A stretch of 64,000 bases of DNA, from NCBI GenBank assembly GCA_023213395.1, contig CM041465.1, forward strand, positions 147,443,741-147,507,740, written 5' to 3'. This stretch comes from Cycas panzhihuaensis (Eukaryota > Cycadophyta). Below the pieces are notes generated by a model that had not been told where the DNA came from, searched no databases, and saw only the letters and a program-made list of their open reading frames with translations. Shown here one piece after another: positions 29,872 to 42,191 of the stretch (its first letter is position 1; each line of letters opens with the position of its first letter). The position numbers and the translations under genes were made by a program.

Positions 29872-30567
29872 TTGAAAGAAGCTATTGTAGATCAAAAGTG
29901 GCAAGCAATTATGACTAAAGAGATGGATTCCATCCTACAAAATGATACTTGGGAGCTAGTTGAGTTACCTAAAGGTAAGAAACCTATTTATTGTAGATGG
30001 ATTTATAAAACAAAATTTCATGCAGATGGGTCCATTAAGCGACATAAGGCACATTTGGTTGCCAAAGGTTTCAAACAGGTTGAAGGTGTTGACTATGACA
30101 CATTTGCACCAATAGCCAGCATGACCACTATCAAGCTTGTTTTGGCACTTGGAGCTCAATTCAATTGGCTTGTTTATCAGACAAATGTAAAAGGCACCTT
30201 CTCGAATGGCAATTTGCAGGAGGAGATGTATATAAATCAGCCTCCCAACTTTCTTGTTTGAGGAAAGGAACACTTAGTTTGTAAACTAAAAAAGGCCTTG
30301 TATGGCCTTAAGCAATCACCTCGTGCATGGTATGTGAAAATTGATGAATATTTTCAAAAGCATGGACTCATTCACTTATTTTCAGATTCAAATTTATATA
30401 TCAGAATTCATAATGGTTTGATCACTTTGGTTGTACTTTACATTAATGACTTGTTGATAATTGGTAATGACACAGAGTGGATTATACATCTCCAAGGAGA
30501 ACTAAATAATAACTTTGAAATGACTATCCTCAGGTTGCTTCACTACTTTCTTGGCATGGAAGTCTAG
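29872..30567 (+). pseudogene. Element V copia reverse transcriptase
   Basis: The first frame holds IYCRWIYKTKFHADGSIKRH, KAHLVAKGFKQVEGVDYD, TFAPIASMTTIKLVLALG and VYQTNVKGTFSNG. Motif A normally reads Q.DVK.AFL.G, so its Asp is Asn. After a stop (LV, stop, GKEHLVCK) the second frame gives KKALYGLKQSPRAWY and YINDLLIIGND, where the YVDD motif is YIND. Both catalytic Asp changes are Asp to Asn. The RT copies element RNA to DNA in active relatives; here it cannot. Confidence 0.8.
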
Positions 30568-30633
30568 TAGGAGCCAGGGCATATCTTCCTCTCACAGTCG
30601 AAATATGGAAAATAGATTCTTTCAGAATTCAGG

Positions 30634-31405
30634 ATGGAAGAATGCAGATCGTCGCCAACTCCTATGGAGACAGGTCTGAATTTGAACATTGATGAGCATG
30701 GAAACCCTGTGGATCCTACTTTGTATAGACAACTTGTGGGGAAATTAATTTACCTCACTCATACTCAACCTAACATTGCATATACCATTAGGATTTGCTC
30801 AAGGTTCATGACACAAACCAAGACGTCACATTGGAAAGTAGCAATGAGGATCCTGAGATAACTTTGGGGTATTCTTCAACTTGGACTTGATTACTGTCAT
30901 GTGGATAATCCTTTATTGATAGGTTATACAGATGCAGATTGGGTTGAATGTAAAGATAGTCGTAGATCAACCTTAGGGTACTATTTGGACTTGGGTTTTG
31001 CTTCAGTTTCATGGTGTTGCAAAAAGTAGCGTAATGTTACTCTTATCTTCAACTAAATTTGAGTATAAAGCCATTGTTAGTGTAGTTGTTGAGGCTATCT
31101 AGCTTAGAAGGATCCTTGAAAAGCTTGGAATCACTCAAACACAAGCTACACTACTATTTTTTGACAATCAGAGTGTGCTTAAATTGACCAAGAATCTTGT
31201 GGTCGATGCTAGGATAAAACAGATTGAGGTTCACGATCACTTCATCAGGAAGCATGTACAAGATGGTGAAACAGATTTGATTAACAAGCCTACCGATGAT
31301 CAGATAACAGATATCTTCACAAAGGCACTCTCTCGCAATAAATTTGAAAGGTTCCAGCTTGGCCTCAATGTCAAAATTAATGAACTCATCATTAAGGAAG
31401 GCTGA
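30634..31405 (+). pseudogene. Element V copia RNase H and C-terminus
   Basis: Frames give VDPTLYRQLVGKLIYLTHTQ, YTDADWVECKDSRRSTLGYY and LLFFDNQSVLKLTKN. The last part is HDHFIRKHVQDGE, then PTDDQITDIFTKALSRNKFE, the classic end of copia pol. YTDADW keeps a catalytic Asp. The frame is broken near 30861 and between about 31030 and 31170, and closes with TGA at 31403-31405, overlapping the LTR start. Confidence 0.8.
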
Positions 31406-31800
31406 TAGAAGTATTAATAATTGAATTCATTAATTCATTGATGATTAATTGTATCACACTTGTAATATATTGTAAATGATTTACATGAGGATCTTATTGT
31501 CATAAATTAGTTAAGTCACAACTTATGTTGTGAACTTAGGCGTGTGTGGGTATTTTTGCTCTCAATGTTAAAATATTGTTAATGTGGTTTAATCATGCAA
31601 GGTGCCAACTGTCACCTTGCATGATCTTACTCTTATTATTCTATATGTTCATTGTAATTGCCTCTTTTGTTGCATATGCGAGGCTTTTGTATGTAATGTA
31701 CATCTTGTATTGTATCTACGTGAAATTAATGCAATTGTGATATATTTTAGAGCTTGTGACCAATTCCTCTCTCGTTATATCGAATGTTTATTGAATGCTT
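31403..31800 (+). repeat. Element V probable 3' LTR
   Basis: This begins TGATAGAAGTATTAATAATT directly after the purine-rich AAGGAAGGC. It is AT-rich with late Tyr-type pyrimidine runs. The right end is not fixed because no 5' copy is present; the next element's gag sense begins near 31860. Confidence 0.5.
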
Positions 31801-31859
31801 TATTGGAAGTATTATGCATGAGAGTGAGTTTTGAACTTTAGTCTAAACCAGGCTTGATC

Positions 31860-33010
31860 CTCACTCTTTCAATTTTAAAGAACTTCTTGAATGCTTACCT
31901 CAATTTTGGGGTGAAAGTGGAAAAGCAGAAGAACACAAAGGAATGTATTAAGCTTTTTGAAAATAATGAAACTGATTGGTTGTATATGTTTCCCTTTTCT
32001 TTGAATGGTCAAGCTTTAGCTTATTATGAGATACAAAAAACGCAGTTTTGTAACTGGGAAAGAATGGCAAGGACATTTTCAATCTGATTCCAAAAACAAA
32101 ACAATAGGCTACCTGTATTTACAATCAATCCTAAACAACACATTCGGAATTGTGTAAAGATTTGAGAACAAGATCAAAGTCCGAAGTGGGAATGGGTACA
32201 TCAATTACCCATATCCCTGACAAGTACCAGTTTGATCTAGTATTCAGCTGGGGAAAGGCAAAATGAGGGAAATAGGAAATAGGAGACAGTAGCAAGGAAC
32301 TTTGTACAAACGTTTTCCTTCTACAGTCCATGCAAGTCGACTCATAAAATTTTACTAGCCTTCAAAGAAAATTTGAAAATCCTATAAAGGACTATTGCCA
32401 AATAGAAAAGATAAAAAGAACAGGAATTGGAACTCAATCCGTTAAGGGAAGAGGGGGGTGAGGTACAATTGAAGGCTTTCCCCCCATCCTATTCCAAATT
32501 GGAATATGGACAACAGGAATTCAATCAAGCCCCAACCTATGAATTACAGCCTGATGGGAAGGCAGTACAAGGGAAGGATCTCCAATTAAAAAAAATTAAT
32601 ATTGGAATTGAGGCAGAACATAAATTGGTCACCATAGGTAACTATTAGGACCAGGAGACAATTTAGCAAGAAACAACTCTTGTTATGGAGTATAAAGATG
32701 TTTTTGCATGGTCCTATAAGGACTTGAAGGGGATTTCCTTGAAACTTTGAGAACATAAAATTGAGTTGTTGGAAAATGCAAAGCCAGTTAGACAGAGACC
32801 ATATAGAATGAACCTAAAATACAAAGAGTAAGTCAAGAATGAGTTAGATAAGTTATTGGCGGCAGGATATATATTTGAAGTAGAGAACAATGAATGGGTT
32901 AGCCCAGTAGTGGTGGTGCCTAAGAAGAATGGGAAGTTAAGAGTCTGTGTGGACTACAGAGCTTTGAATAAAGCCATCAAAAGAGATAACATTCTTCATC
33001 TGCAACACAA
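31860..33010 (+). pseudogene. Element VI: gag-linker-RT fragment related to element III
   Basis: A gag capsid-like frame (LNGQALAYYEIQKTQFCNWE) is followed by a degraded stretch. Then come a charged linker and YKDVFAWSYKDLKGISLKL, then NELDKLLAAGYIFEVENNEW and SPVVVVPKKNGKLRVCVDYR. The linker and RT match element III closely (10894-11100 and 10600-10890) but with the frame kept where III is broken. RT stops abruptly at about 32990, after NKAIKRD. As in III, a gag-like segment directly precedes the RT linker, and I see no protease between them. Confidence 0.6.
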
Positions 33011-34070
<1,060 letters not shown>

Positions 34071-34570
34071 TGTAGCATCACCACTGAGGGTGATCACAAT
34101 CTCACAAGCCTAGTATGCACATCATATTTTCATAGTAGCAAATATATATAGCAAAATCACATAACAGTGGATGACATCACAACCATAGATGAATATATTA
34201 GATTTATAGAATAGTAATTGAATATTCCAAAGTATCTCAAATATCCATAAAAAGGGCTACAAATAAGTGAGTATAAGATAACAGTTCAACCCTCCAAATA
34301 ACAAATCCCTCTTCGAGGCGAGGTGCCCCTCTAGATGTTGCTCAGTCCACAACAAATTTCGTTCTACTTTCTCTAGATGATACCTAACTTCTATTTGGTG
34401 GTCCTATATATAGGCCACACCCTTAAGATATCTAGAAGAATTATATTGGTCGGCCTTATTACTGAAGTTAGCTAGTAAAGTATTAATATTAGTTAGCCTT
34501 ATTGAAGACAACTAGAAAAGTATTAACCTTGGTCAGCATTATTGAAGTCCTGAGGGTTTGGAATGCTATA
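34071..34570 (-). repeat. Element VII left (3') LTR
   Basis: This LTR is 500 bp long. It shares CACTGAGGGTGATCACAATC and CTATATATAGGCCA with the right LTR. It is longer than the right copy by about 44 bp, mainly near the end, where the AGTATTAA word group (GTTAGCC and GTCAGCATTATTGAAG) is repeated once more. Confidence 0.85.
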
Positions 34571-34951
34571 TGTCCTTTCCCCTCAAAGCATAGGGATATC
34601 AACATGTTGTTGGTACCAATCTTTGGATTTCCATGTGGCTTCTTTGTGCTCTTAATTCTTCCACTTTATTAGGTACTCTCATATTTCGTTGGAGTGTAGT
34701 TTCCTTGCTCATATCGATAGGATCCCTTTTGGTTCTATCATCAACTTGCCTTCCTCATCGAGTTCTAGTAGTTTTGTCTGAGGCACAACATTTTGTCGTA
34801 GCTTTTGTTTGAGAAATGAGACATGGAAGACATTTTGTATATGACTCCTTGGTGGCTGATTATGTTGGTATGCGACATCTCCTACTTTGCCCAAGATTTG
34901 GTACAAGCCAAAGAATCGAGGTTGTAATTTGATCTTTCTTGATTTCTTCAT
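34571..34951 (-). pseudogene. Element VII integrase C-terminus and chromodomain
   Basis: The open part reads KLQPRFFGLYQILGKVGDVA, then VFHVSFLKQKLRQNVVPQTK and LELDEEGKLMIEPKGILSI, with a stop. The chromodomain sense continues after it (EYLIKWKN, then EATWKSKDWYQQH) up to the polypurine tract. It is the same architecture as element IV, with different stops. Confidence 0.75.
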
Positions 34952-36100
34952 TGTGGCTTGCTTGTATGGCTAGAGTTTGAGGAACACCCAATCTCCTAGC
35001 TCAAATGATCTTTCTATCATGTGCTTCATGTGGTTTCTGATAGTGTTTAGGTTGTCCTTAGGTATCTGTATAGTTCGTTTCATTTGCTTGCTCCTATTGT
35101 TCTTAGACAGATTGGACTAGTGGTGTACTGGCCCATGTGAGGAGTGATGGGGGCTCAAAGCCATATAGTGCTTGGAAGGAGTTCAGTTTGTTTGATGCAT
35201 AATAGGTAGTGTTGTAGCACCATTTAGCTAGGTGAAGCCATTTATGTTATTGTCATTGTTTGTTGGATGCAAAATTTTATAGGTATCCTTCTAAGCATTT
35301 ATTTATTGCTTCTATTTGCCTATATGTCAGTGGATGATAAACCATGGTCATTGAAAGTGTTGTGCCTACTTGCCTAAACAATTCTTGCCAGAAGTTGCTT
35401 GTAAACTTGGGGTCACGATCACAGACAATGACTTTTGAGTATCCATGAAATTGGTGGACCTCCTTTATAGAGAGCTCGACAATTTAACCAACTTTGGTAG
35501 TTGCTTGGACTCCTCTGAAATGGGCATATTTGGTTAGGCGTTCTACCATGACAAGAATTACTCCTTGCCTTCTGATGTAGGTATCCCTGTTATGAAATCC
35601 ATTAGAATTTACTCTCATTTTTGCTTAGGTATGTGTAGTGGTTGTACTAATCCTAGTATCTTTATGCTCTCATTCCTATTCCTTTAACATATGTGATATT
35701 TTGAGACGAGATTGTAGTGGTTTGCCTTCATTCCCTTCTAAAGATAAGTATTGCAGATTTGACAATAGGTTTTATCAATGCCCACTTGTCTTGCAGATGG
35801 AATGGCATGCACCTCTTGAAGGATTTTGTCCTTGAATGGTGATGTGGACAGAACTATAATCTTTCCCTTCTGCAAAATTAAGCCACCTCTTAGTCTGTAC
35901 TTGTTGTGCCCTTCAACATGAACTTCTTGAAGCATCCTTTGAGATGTTGGGTCATTCTTATATTTTTGAACTAACTCTTGGATCCAGCTTGGGATGGCAA
36001 TAAAGACTACATGTATGGAGATGTCCTAAGGAATTCTTGATAATGCATTAACAATGACATTTTTCTTCCCCTTCTTATAAATGATATCCAAATCAATTGC
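34952..36100 (-). pseudogene. Element VII integrase core and zinc-binding region
   Basis: Short minus-strand frames give DKILQEVHAIPSARQVGIDK (the zinc-finger start, GH changed to RQ), then MDFITGIPTSEGKE, and further on SLSVIVTPSLQATSGKNC. The last is the second catalytic block, where the usual SDRDPKF is unrecognisable. Stops are frequent. The core is present but beyond use. Confidence 0.6.
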
Positions 36101-36239
36101 TTGAAGATTAATTACCTATTTTTGTTGCTCGTCTGATAAAGTTTTATGGTTTAGGAAGTACTTGAGATTATCGTGATCAATTTTAACCATGAATTTGATG
36201 TTGTGAAGGTATTGTTGTCACTAGTGTATGGCATGCATG

Positions 36240-37260
36240 ATTGCTAACATCTCCTTGTTGTAGATAGATTTTTGTTGCCCTTTTGTATTCAATTTGCGTC
36301 TTTCATATGCCAATGGCTAATCATCTTGGAGAAGTATTGCACCTACCCCTACCGTGGATGCATTGCATTCCAAGATGAATGGGTAGTTGAAGTCTAGCAT
36401 TACAAGTATTGGGGCAATCGCCATTGTTGTTTTGAGTACTTGGAAGGCTTCCTCGGTTGGTTCACTCCACGCAAATTCCCCCTTCTTTGTTAGGTCCATT
36501 AGAGGTGCCATGATGTGGGTATATCCCTTGATGAAATGACGTAGGAACCTGACTGCACCTGGGACACTCCTTATGCTAGTTATATTTATTGGAGTAGACA
36601 AATCAATGATTGCTTGGACTTTCTTAGGATCTATTTTAACACCTTTTTCTGTGATAATGTGTCAGAGATATTCTAACTCTATTTGCCCAAAGGTACATTT
36701 GGCCTTATTTGCAAAGAACTGATTATTGGCTAGCACTTACAATACTACTTTGAGGTGCTCTAGATGCTCCTTCTAGGTTCTCTTGTAAGTCAAAATGTCA
36801 TCAAAAAATATTACCACGAACTTGCATAGGAAGGGCTTTAGTACCTTGTTCATGGTTCTCTGGAAAGTGGTGGGAGCATGGCTTAAGCTGAAAGGCATGA
36901 CTCAAACCTTAAATAACCATTCCTCGGCTCAGAAGGTTGTCTTACAAATGTCTTCTACCTTAATGCAAATTTGGTAGTATCTCTAGCATAGGTCGATCTT
37001 CAAAGAAAACATAGCCCCATGCAACTCATCAAGGAGGTTGTTTATTCTTAGAATCGGGTACCTATTCTTGATTGTGAGTTTGTTGAGTGCCCTAAAGTTG
37101 ATGCACATACAGTATGCTCCATCTTTCTTTTGCCTTAGTACAACTAAGAATGTGAAGGGGCTTGAGTTGGGTGTGATATATCCTTATTGTAGAAGCTCAT
37201 GTGTAATACGTTCAATTTTCTTCTTGAAATGATGGGGTTGCTAGTATGGTTAGATGTTCA
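36240..37260 (-). pseudogene. Element VII reverse transcriptase and RNase H start
   Basis: Minus-strand frames give INFRALNKLTIKNRYPILRI, LKIDLC, stop, [30 protein letters not shown] and [11 protein letters not shown] (Asp pair kept). The tether is SVPGAVRFLRHFIKGYTHIM (frame 36317-36601), followed by FILECNASTVGVGAILLQDD. In the RNase H motif the usual Asp (CDAS) is Asn. Unlike element IV the RT catalytic residues are kept, but stops are numerous. Confidence 0.8.
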
Positions 37261-37529
37261 CTGGTACTACTCCTGGTGTTAATTCAATGTTGTGTTCGCA
37301 TTCCCGATTTGGTGGTAGCCCTTGGGGTGGGTCCTTGAAAACCACCTTGTATTGATTAATGACAGCCTATACCTCATGAGGAACATCCTCAATGGAAATT
37401 TTATAGCACATCATCGGATATGAGGCTGGACTCTTCTTTAAGAGTTTCTCGATCCAATGTGACATTATTAGTTTAGCCAGCGGTAATGGTGGTGCTTACA
37501 ACTTATAGTTACACCCTTTTAGCAAAAGC

Positions 37530-37835
37530 TCATGAAACAAGTCCTATAATTGACAATGATATTTTCAAGATTTGTAGCCATTGTATGCCAAGGACTATGT
37601 CTACTCCTCTGATTGGCATAGTGAACATGCAAGTGTTGGTCATGTAGTCTGCAATTTGTAAGTATACGTTTTGACAATATCCTCTATATGGCATGTTGTT
37701 CCTATTTACAATAGGGACTTGAAATGCATTGAGTGGTAGTATTGGTAGACCTAGTTTAGTTGTTGTTGGTCTATTGATGAAGATATGAGTCCTACCATTG
37801 TCTGCCCAGACTAAGATTTTAGTGTTCTTGATCAC
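37530..37835 (-). pseudogene. Element VII aspartic protease
   Basis: The 101-residue frame reads ILVWADNGRTHIFINRPTTT at the active site, where family members have Val-Asp-Ser-Gly-Ser-Thr-His; here the Ser is Asn and Val-Asp is Ala-Asp. It ends with GVDIVLGIQWLQILKISLSI. The catalytic Asp remains. Order and length match element IV (24640-24850). Confidence 0.75.
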
Positions 37836-39100
37836 TCCTTCGAAACGTAGTGTTTGAGGTGTGTTAATCTCCCCAGTAATAGCTTGTAGTGAACCGGTGC
37901 ATTTTCTTCTTTGGTCTCCTTAAGTAGGTCCTCGATCTCAGCCTCCTTGTCAATTGGTGATTGCTCTTCTTTCGAATTGTCAGCATCTAGGATTTCGGCA
38001 TTTTCGTTGTTGATCATGAACAACTTCTTTACTGGGCATCTATGGTCATGGCTCCATTTCCCTCCACAGTTGAAGCAAGTCCCTTTTCTTATGTGTTCTA
38101 CTTTGGATAACTTGTTTACAATTGATTTTGCTTCTCATATATCTATAAGTAGGTGTTCAAATTTTGTGCCTGATCGATTCTAGTTACGCTGGTAGCTCTT
38201 GCGTGAATAGCTTTGCCCTTGGTATCGAAGTGGTTCTCCTTGTCACATGTAACTTGGTCTTGTCTCTCGGATTTTAGTCTCAATGTTTCTTGCTTGACAT
38301 ATAGCCTCATTTAAGGTGCATGGTGTCATTGTTTTCAAGCAGAACTTGATAACCCCTCTAAGACTTGCAATATATGTTTCCAAAAGTAACTCCGGTTTGA
38401 TGTCAATGGTGATCAACTCTATAGATTTTGGAATTGCTAGATGTAGGCTTTAACAAAATAGGTCTATTTTAATCACATAAGCTGGGCAAGGTAATCTGTG
38501 TTCCAAGAGACCTTGTATTGTTCAATAAGAGCAATTTTTAAGGAGTCCCATATGTAGTGTTGTCCTCCTTGATGTATTTTATTCTACTAGTGAACCATTT
38601 GAGAGCCTTACCGTAGAGGTGAAGGGATGTTGCTAAGATTTGTCCTGCTCTGTGCCTATATTCATCTACAAGTACATCTCCATCTGGATTATCCTACTGC
38701 AGATGTCTATGGATTTCTCTGGATTGAATTTCTCTAAAGAGAACTTGGTATCCTAGAGCCATTGGTTCAACATGTTTTGTCGATCTTCCTATTGCCCTTC
38801 TTGTGGAAATCTTCCCTTTGTGTTGGATGTTCCTGCTTCCTCACTAAAGTCATTGCTCGATCTTCTACATAGCCCTTGTATAAGTTTATACAAAATTTTT
38901 ATGTCAGTTTTGCTATCCTTCTTCCATTCGTTGAGTTGGTTTGATATCTCCTTCTTAATGGTTGCTTGGTTATCCATTTGTACTCCGTTGATTCAGGTCA
39001 TTAGCTCATTCCTTTGCTTTTTAATACCACCCCTGATGGTAGCTTGGTTCTCGATGGCATCCAACCTCTAGGGCATATCCTCTATTGTTTTGGATGGTTG
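37832..39100 (-). pseudogene. Element VII Gag remnant and zinc-knuckle region
   Basis: The frame at 37832-38023 is an acidic gag-pro spacer (EEQSPIDKEAEIEDLLKETK). Upstream, near 38024-38090, a knuckle region (a Cys, Gly-Lys-Trp-Ser-His pattern) can be read. Further upstream are weak capsid traces and a Lys- and Asn-rich N-terminal frame (38789-38977). Many stops; extent approximate. Confidence 0.5.
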
Positions 39101-39548
39101 GTTTACCATCTTTCCTGATCTTAATTCTGTCCTTGTACATACTGCAATGATATCTTATGGACTTTGTAAGGGACCGCCCTATTGAGTCCTCAAGCCTTGC
39201 GAGGTGCCATTGGGACTTGTGCTTGGTGTCAATACCTTCTCACTTTAGGAATTTTGTTTTTCTAAGTTTGTGTTTCTTGGCGTCTTTGCATTTTCCTTCA
39301 TGGCCTCCATTTTTCTTAAAGCCTATGTCTACTGCCCACGTTTAGGTTTGTTGCTCGTGTCTACTGCATAGATCTGTGTTTTTCTTTGTGTATGAGCTTG
39401 CCTCTTCTACGCCTATCTACTACCTGAGTATGGGTCTATTGCTCTCATATGTTACCCAGATATGACAATTCAATGTACTTAATGGTACTGCAAGGTAATG
39501 GTTTTCGCAAGTTCTATCCTTCTTATGGTTCCCATAGCTTGTGCACCT

Positions 39549-39560
39549 ACTCTAATACTA
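39549..39560 (-). promoter_or_regulatory. Element VII primer-binding site (decayed)
   Basis: The minus strand reads TAGTATTAGAGT against TGGTATCAGAGC, three changes, all C-to-T or G-to-A. It sits one base from the LTR start at 39562. Confidence 0.65.
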
Positions 39561-39561
39561 G

Positions 39562-40017
39562 TGTAGCATTGCCACTGAGGGTGATCACAATCTTGCAAGC
39601 CTAGTATGCACATCAGATTTTCACATTAGCAAATGCATATAACAAAATCATATAATAGTAGATGACATCACAACCATAGATGAATATATCATATTTACAT
39701 ACTAGTAATTGAATATTCCAAAGTATCTCATATATCCATAAAAATAGTTACAAATAAGAAAGTGTAAGATAACATTTCGACCCTCCAAATAATAGATCCA
39801 TCTTTGAGGTGAGGTGCCCTCTAGATACTGCTCGGTCCATAACGAATTCTATTCTACTTTCTCCATATGATACCTAACTTCCAATTAGTGGTCCTATATA
39901 TAGGCCAAACCCTTGAGATACCTAGAAGAATTACATTGGTCGGACCTATTGAAGCCAGCTAGCAAAGTACTAACATTGGTCGGCCTTATTGAAGTCCTCA
40001 GGGTTTCGAATGCTACA
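39562..40017 (-). repeat. Element VII right (5') LTR
   Basis: This LTR is 456 bp, with TGTAGCA and TGCTACA ends forming a perfect 7-bp inverted repeat. It is the partner of 34071-34570. Confidence 0.85.
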
Positions 40018-41646
40018 ACTTCCATTCTCAACTTTAACAACCCAAATTCCATTCAGTTTTGTGGCCAAATGAAGAAGATACAATAGTTTTCATGAAGCAA
40101 TCCTCAACTAATATGGTGCATAGCCTTTAGCATATTTCAATCTAAATTTTTTGCAAAATTTCAATACAAAACACCAAATATTTGCTGGGATCAAGTTCGC
40201 TGACATCTAATACAATTGCAATTTGAATTTCGATTAATTTTGTGCTCAAAGGAGTAAGATATGTTAATTTTTATGAAAAAGCCCTCATTGTTTCTTGAGG
40301 TTGTATGACTCCATACAAAAGCCCATGAGGAATTTGATTGTCCTAATCAGGTTGTCAATGTTTGTGACACCCACTTCTAAAAATTTGTGCCATTTCAAGT
40401 TTCTTTGATAGGCCAAATGATCACTAGAGATCACATACTTCTGTATGTGACTATTTGTTGAAGGTTAGGGGGCTTCAAAGCAGAGTTGACACAACATTCC
40501 AATCCAGTTAAATGTTTGTGAAACTTTGTAAAATAAAAAATATATCAAAAGATTAAGAACTATCATTTCACTTCATGTTGCCATGACTATGCATTGCATC
40601 TATATGGTCATCTAGGCATGTGGATCTATTAGAGTTAAAGAAGCTTGTAGAGATGTTCGTCGGATCTTGATTATGGTCTTCCTTTTCTTGCATAATGCTC
40701 TCCACAAGCTGTAATCTCTTGAGCTACATTGCAACTTACTAAGGAGTCATTGCTCCACATGTAAGATTCCCTTTCAAGGCTTTGGCTGAGACAAAATATG
40801 CCCTAAGTGAGGCTTACACCTATTCAACAACTGAAATGCCCTTTCATGGGCTCTTCTTTCTATAATGAAATGCCCTTTAATAGTTTTTTTTTTTCCCTTT
40901 TTTTTTTTTGTTTTTGGCCTACCATTTGCCCTCCATTAGAGCTATTATCTGCTTCAACTGTTCTTTACTTCCAAACCCTCGTGGGTTTGTTGATAATGTC
41001 TTCATTCTTGTAGCAAAATCTAGAATAGGACACTTGCAACTGCCTTCAAAATCTCCACAAATTTTCTCAAAAAAGAATCCATCATCGCAACTCTATTTTG
41101 CCTTCTTCACACGGCAATGTATTCACAAAATTGACGCCAATATTAACTACTTTCTTCACGTGGGTTTTGTATGCTTGCTCCCATATAACATAGTTGTTGC
41201 AAGGTGCACAAATCTATGCAAAAGTTTCTTTTGCAAAGTAGGACCTCTCATAACTTGTGGACAAACATCAATTCACTTGCATGCCCGAAATAGGCTACCC
41301 ACATGCATAAAAAAATGTTTGCTAAACCAAAATAATACTATTGTCAGTTTGAAAGTATAATCCTCACACTTGTATACAACTTCAATTTGACAACTTGCAC
41401 CAATTTTTCATGGTCATATTGGACACAAAACTAGTTATGCTAATCTTAAAAGCTTTGGCTAAAACTTGCTTCCAATGATCTATTTCAAGATCACACCAAA
41501 ATCAATCTACCTACATCACTTACGAGCAACCATGGCTCTGAAATCACATTTGAGCAATTGTGGCTCTAATACCATTGGAGAAATTTTGGTGTAGGTTTGA
41601 TACCTTATTGGAAATTCGCATGTTAATGTGGAAGCACTAAATATCA
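40018..41646. other. Gene-free stretch left of the 41.7-kb LTR
   Basis: No domain recognised. A T-rich run at about 40879-40916 is low complexity. Because a primer site lies at 41647-41658, this could be the 5' internal part of a minus-strand element, but no gag pattern is visible. Confidence 0.4.
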
Positions 41647-41658
41647 ACTCTGATACCA
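41647..41658 (-). promoter_or_regulatory. Primer-binding site beside the 41.7-kb LTR
   Basis: The minus strand reads TGGTATCAGAGT, eleven of twelve matches to the initiator-Met tRNA site. It lies six bases from a TG at 41665. Confidence 0.75.
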
Positions 41659-41664
41659 CATATA

Positions 41665-42181
41665 TGAAAACAAACCCAAGCTCAATGTTGATGAACAAAT
41701 ATATGTGAAATATGAGGTAAAATGTAAGATCAAACACAAAACATAATAAAGATGAAATATGCACACTATGAAAAGCACAATAATATGGTGAAACAATGAA
41801 ACAATGAATACTCTTCAAGTATTACATTAGATAAGTGTACATATCATAGAATCGTTTCTCCTCTTGTCCAACCAATAATATGTAAGAACCTATAAGCCTT
41901 CCAATTGTTTTACAACGAGTTAGGTGAACATTTGTATAATTCTTCATTATATTCACATATTCACAAACTTGTTAGAACCTACAAGAAACAAGAGCATTTC
42001 AATACATAATTTAATAGTGTTCACAATGCGTGTGTATCCCTAATAAGTCTAATGACCCTCAATGATCAATGTGATCAGTATACAATATTACATAACATCA
42101 CACTCCTAATAATTGCGTTGCTAGCCCACCATATAAAATGTAAGAGAGAACAATGGTGCATAATCATATAACTGCCTAACA
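41665..42181 (-). repeat. LTR with a primer site on one side and a polypurine tract on the other
   Basis: This 517-bp LTR runs from TGAAAACAAACCC to GCCTAACA. On its left is a primer site (5' LTR of an element to the left). On its right the complement of 42182-42191 reads AAAGGGGGAT, a good polypurine tract (3' LTR of an element to the right). Its internal layout resembles the LTR piece at 16315-16600. One explanation is an LTR shared by two head-to-tail elements. Confidence 0.6.
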
Positions 42182-42191
42182 ATCCCCCTTT

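Larger units (their letters stand above)
27077..31800 (+). mobile_element. Element V: decayed Ty1/copia retrotransposon, 5' LTR missing
   Basis: Copia gene order is complete on the plus strand: Gag (ATG at 27077), zinc knuckle, protease, integrase, RT, RNase H. The last codon of the RNase H frame overlaps a TGATAGAAG that starts a probable 3' LTR at 31403, just after the purine run AAGGAAGG. No LTR or primer site was found upstream of Gag, so the left end is truncated. Nonsense and frameshift changes occur in every gene. Confidence 0.75.
34071..40017 (-). mobile_element. Element VII: chromodomain Ty3/gypsy retrotransposon
   Basis: Paired LTRs (34071-34570 and 39562-40017) start TGTAGCA. The right one ends with its perfect inverted match TGCTACA; the left ends TGCTATA. 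A decayed Met-tRNA primer site lies next to the right LTR and a polypurine tract (complement of 34571-34590, GAGGGGAAAGGACA) next to the left. Minus-strand gag, protease, RT, RNase H, integrase and chromodomain pieces lie between. I could not find a matching target duplication (flanks GCTAT and ACTTC). The LTR motif CTTCGAGGCGAGG, protease and tail are close to element IV. Confidence 0.85.
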
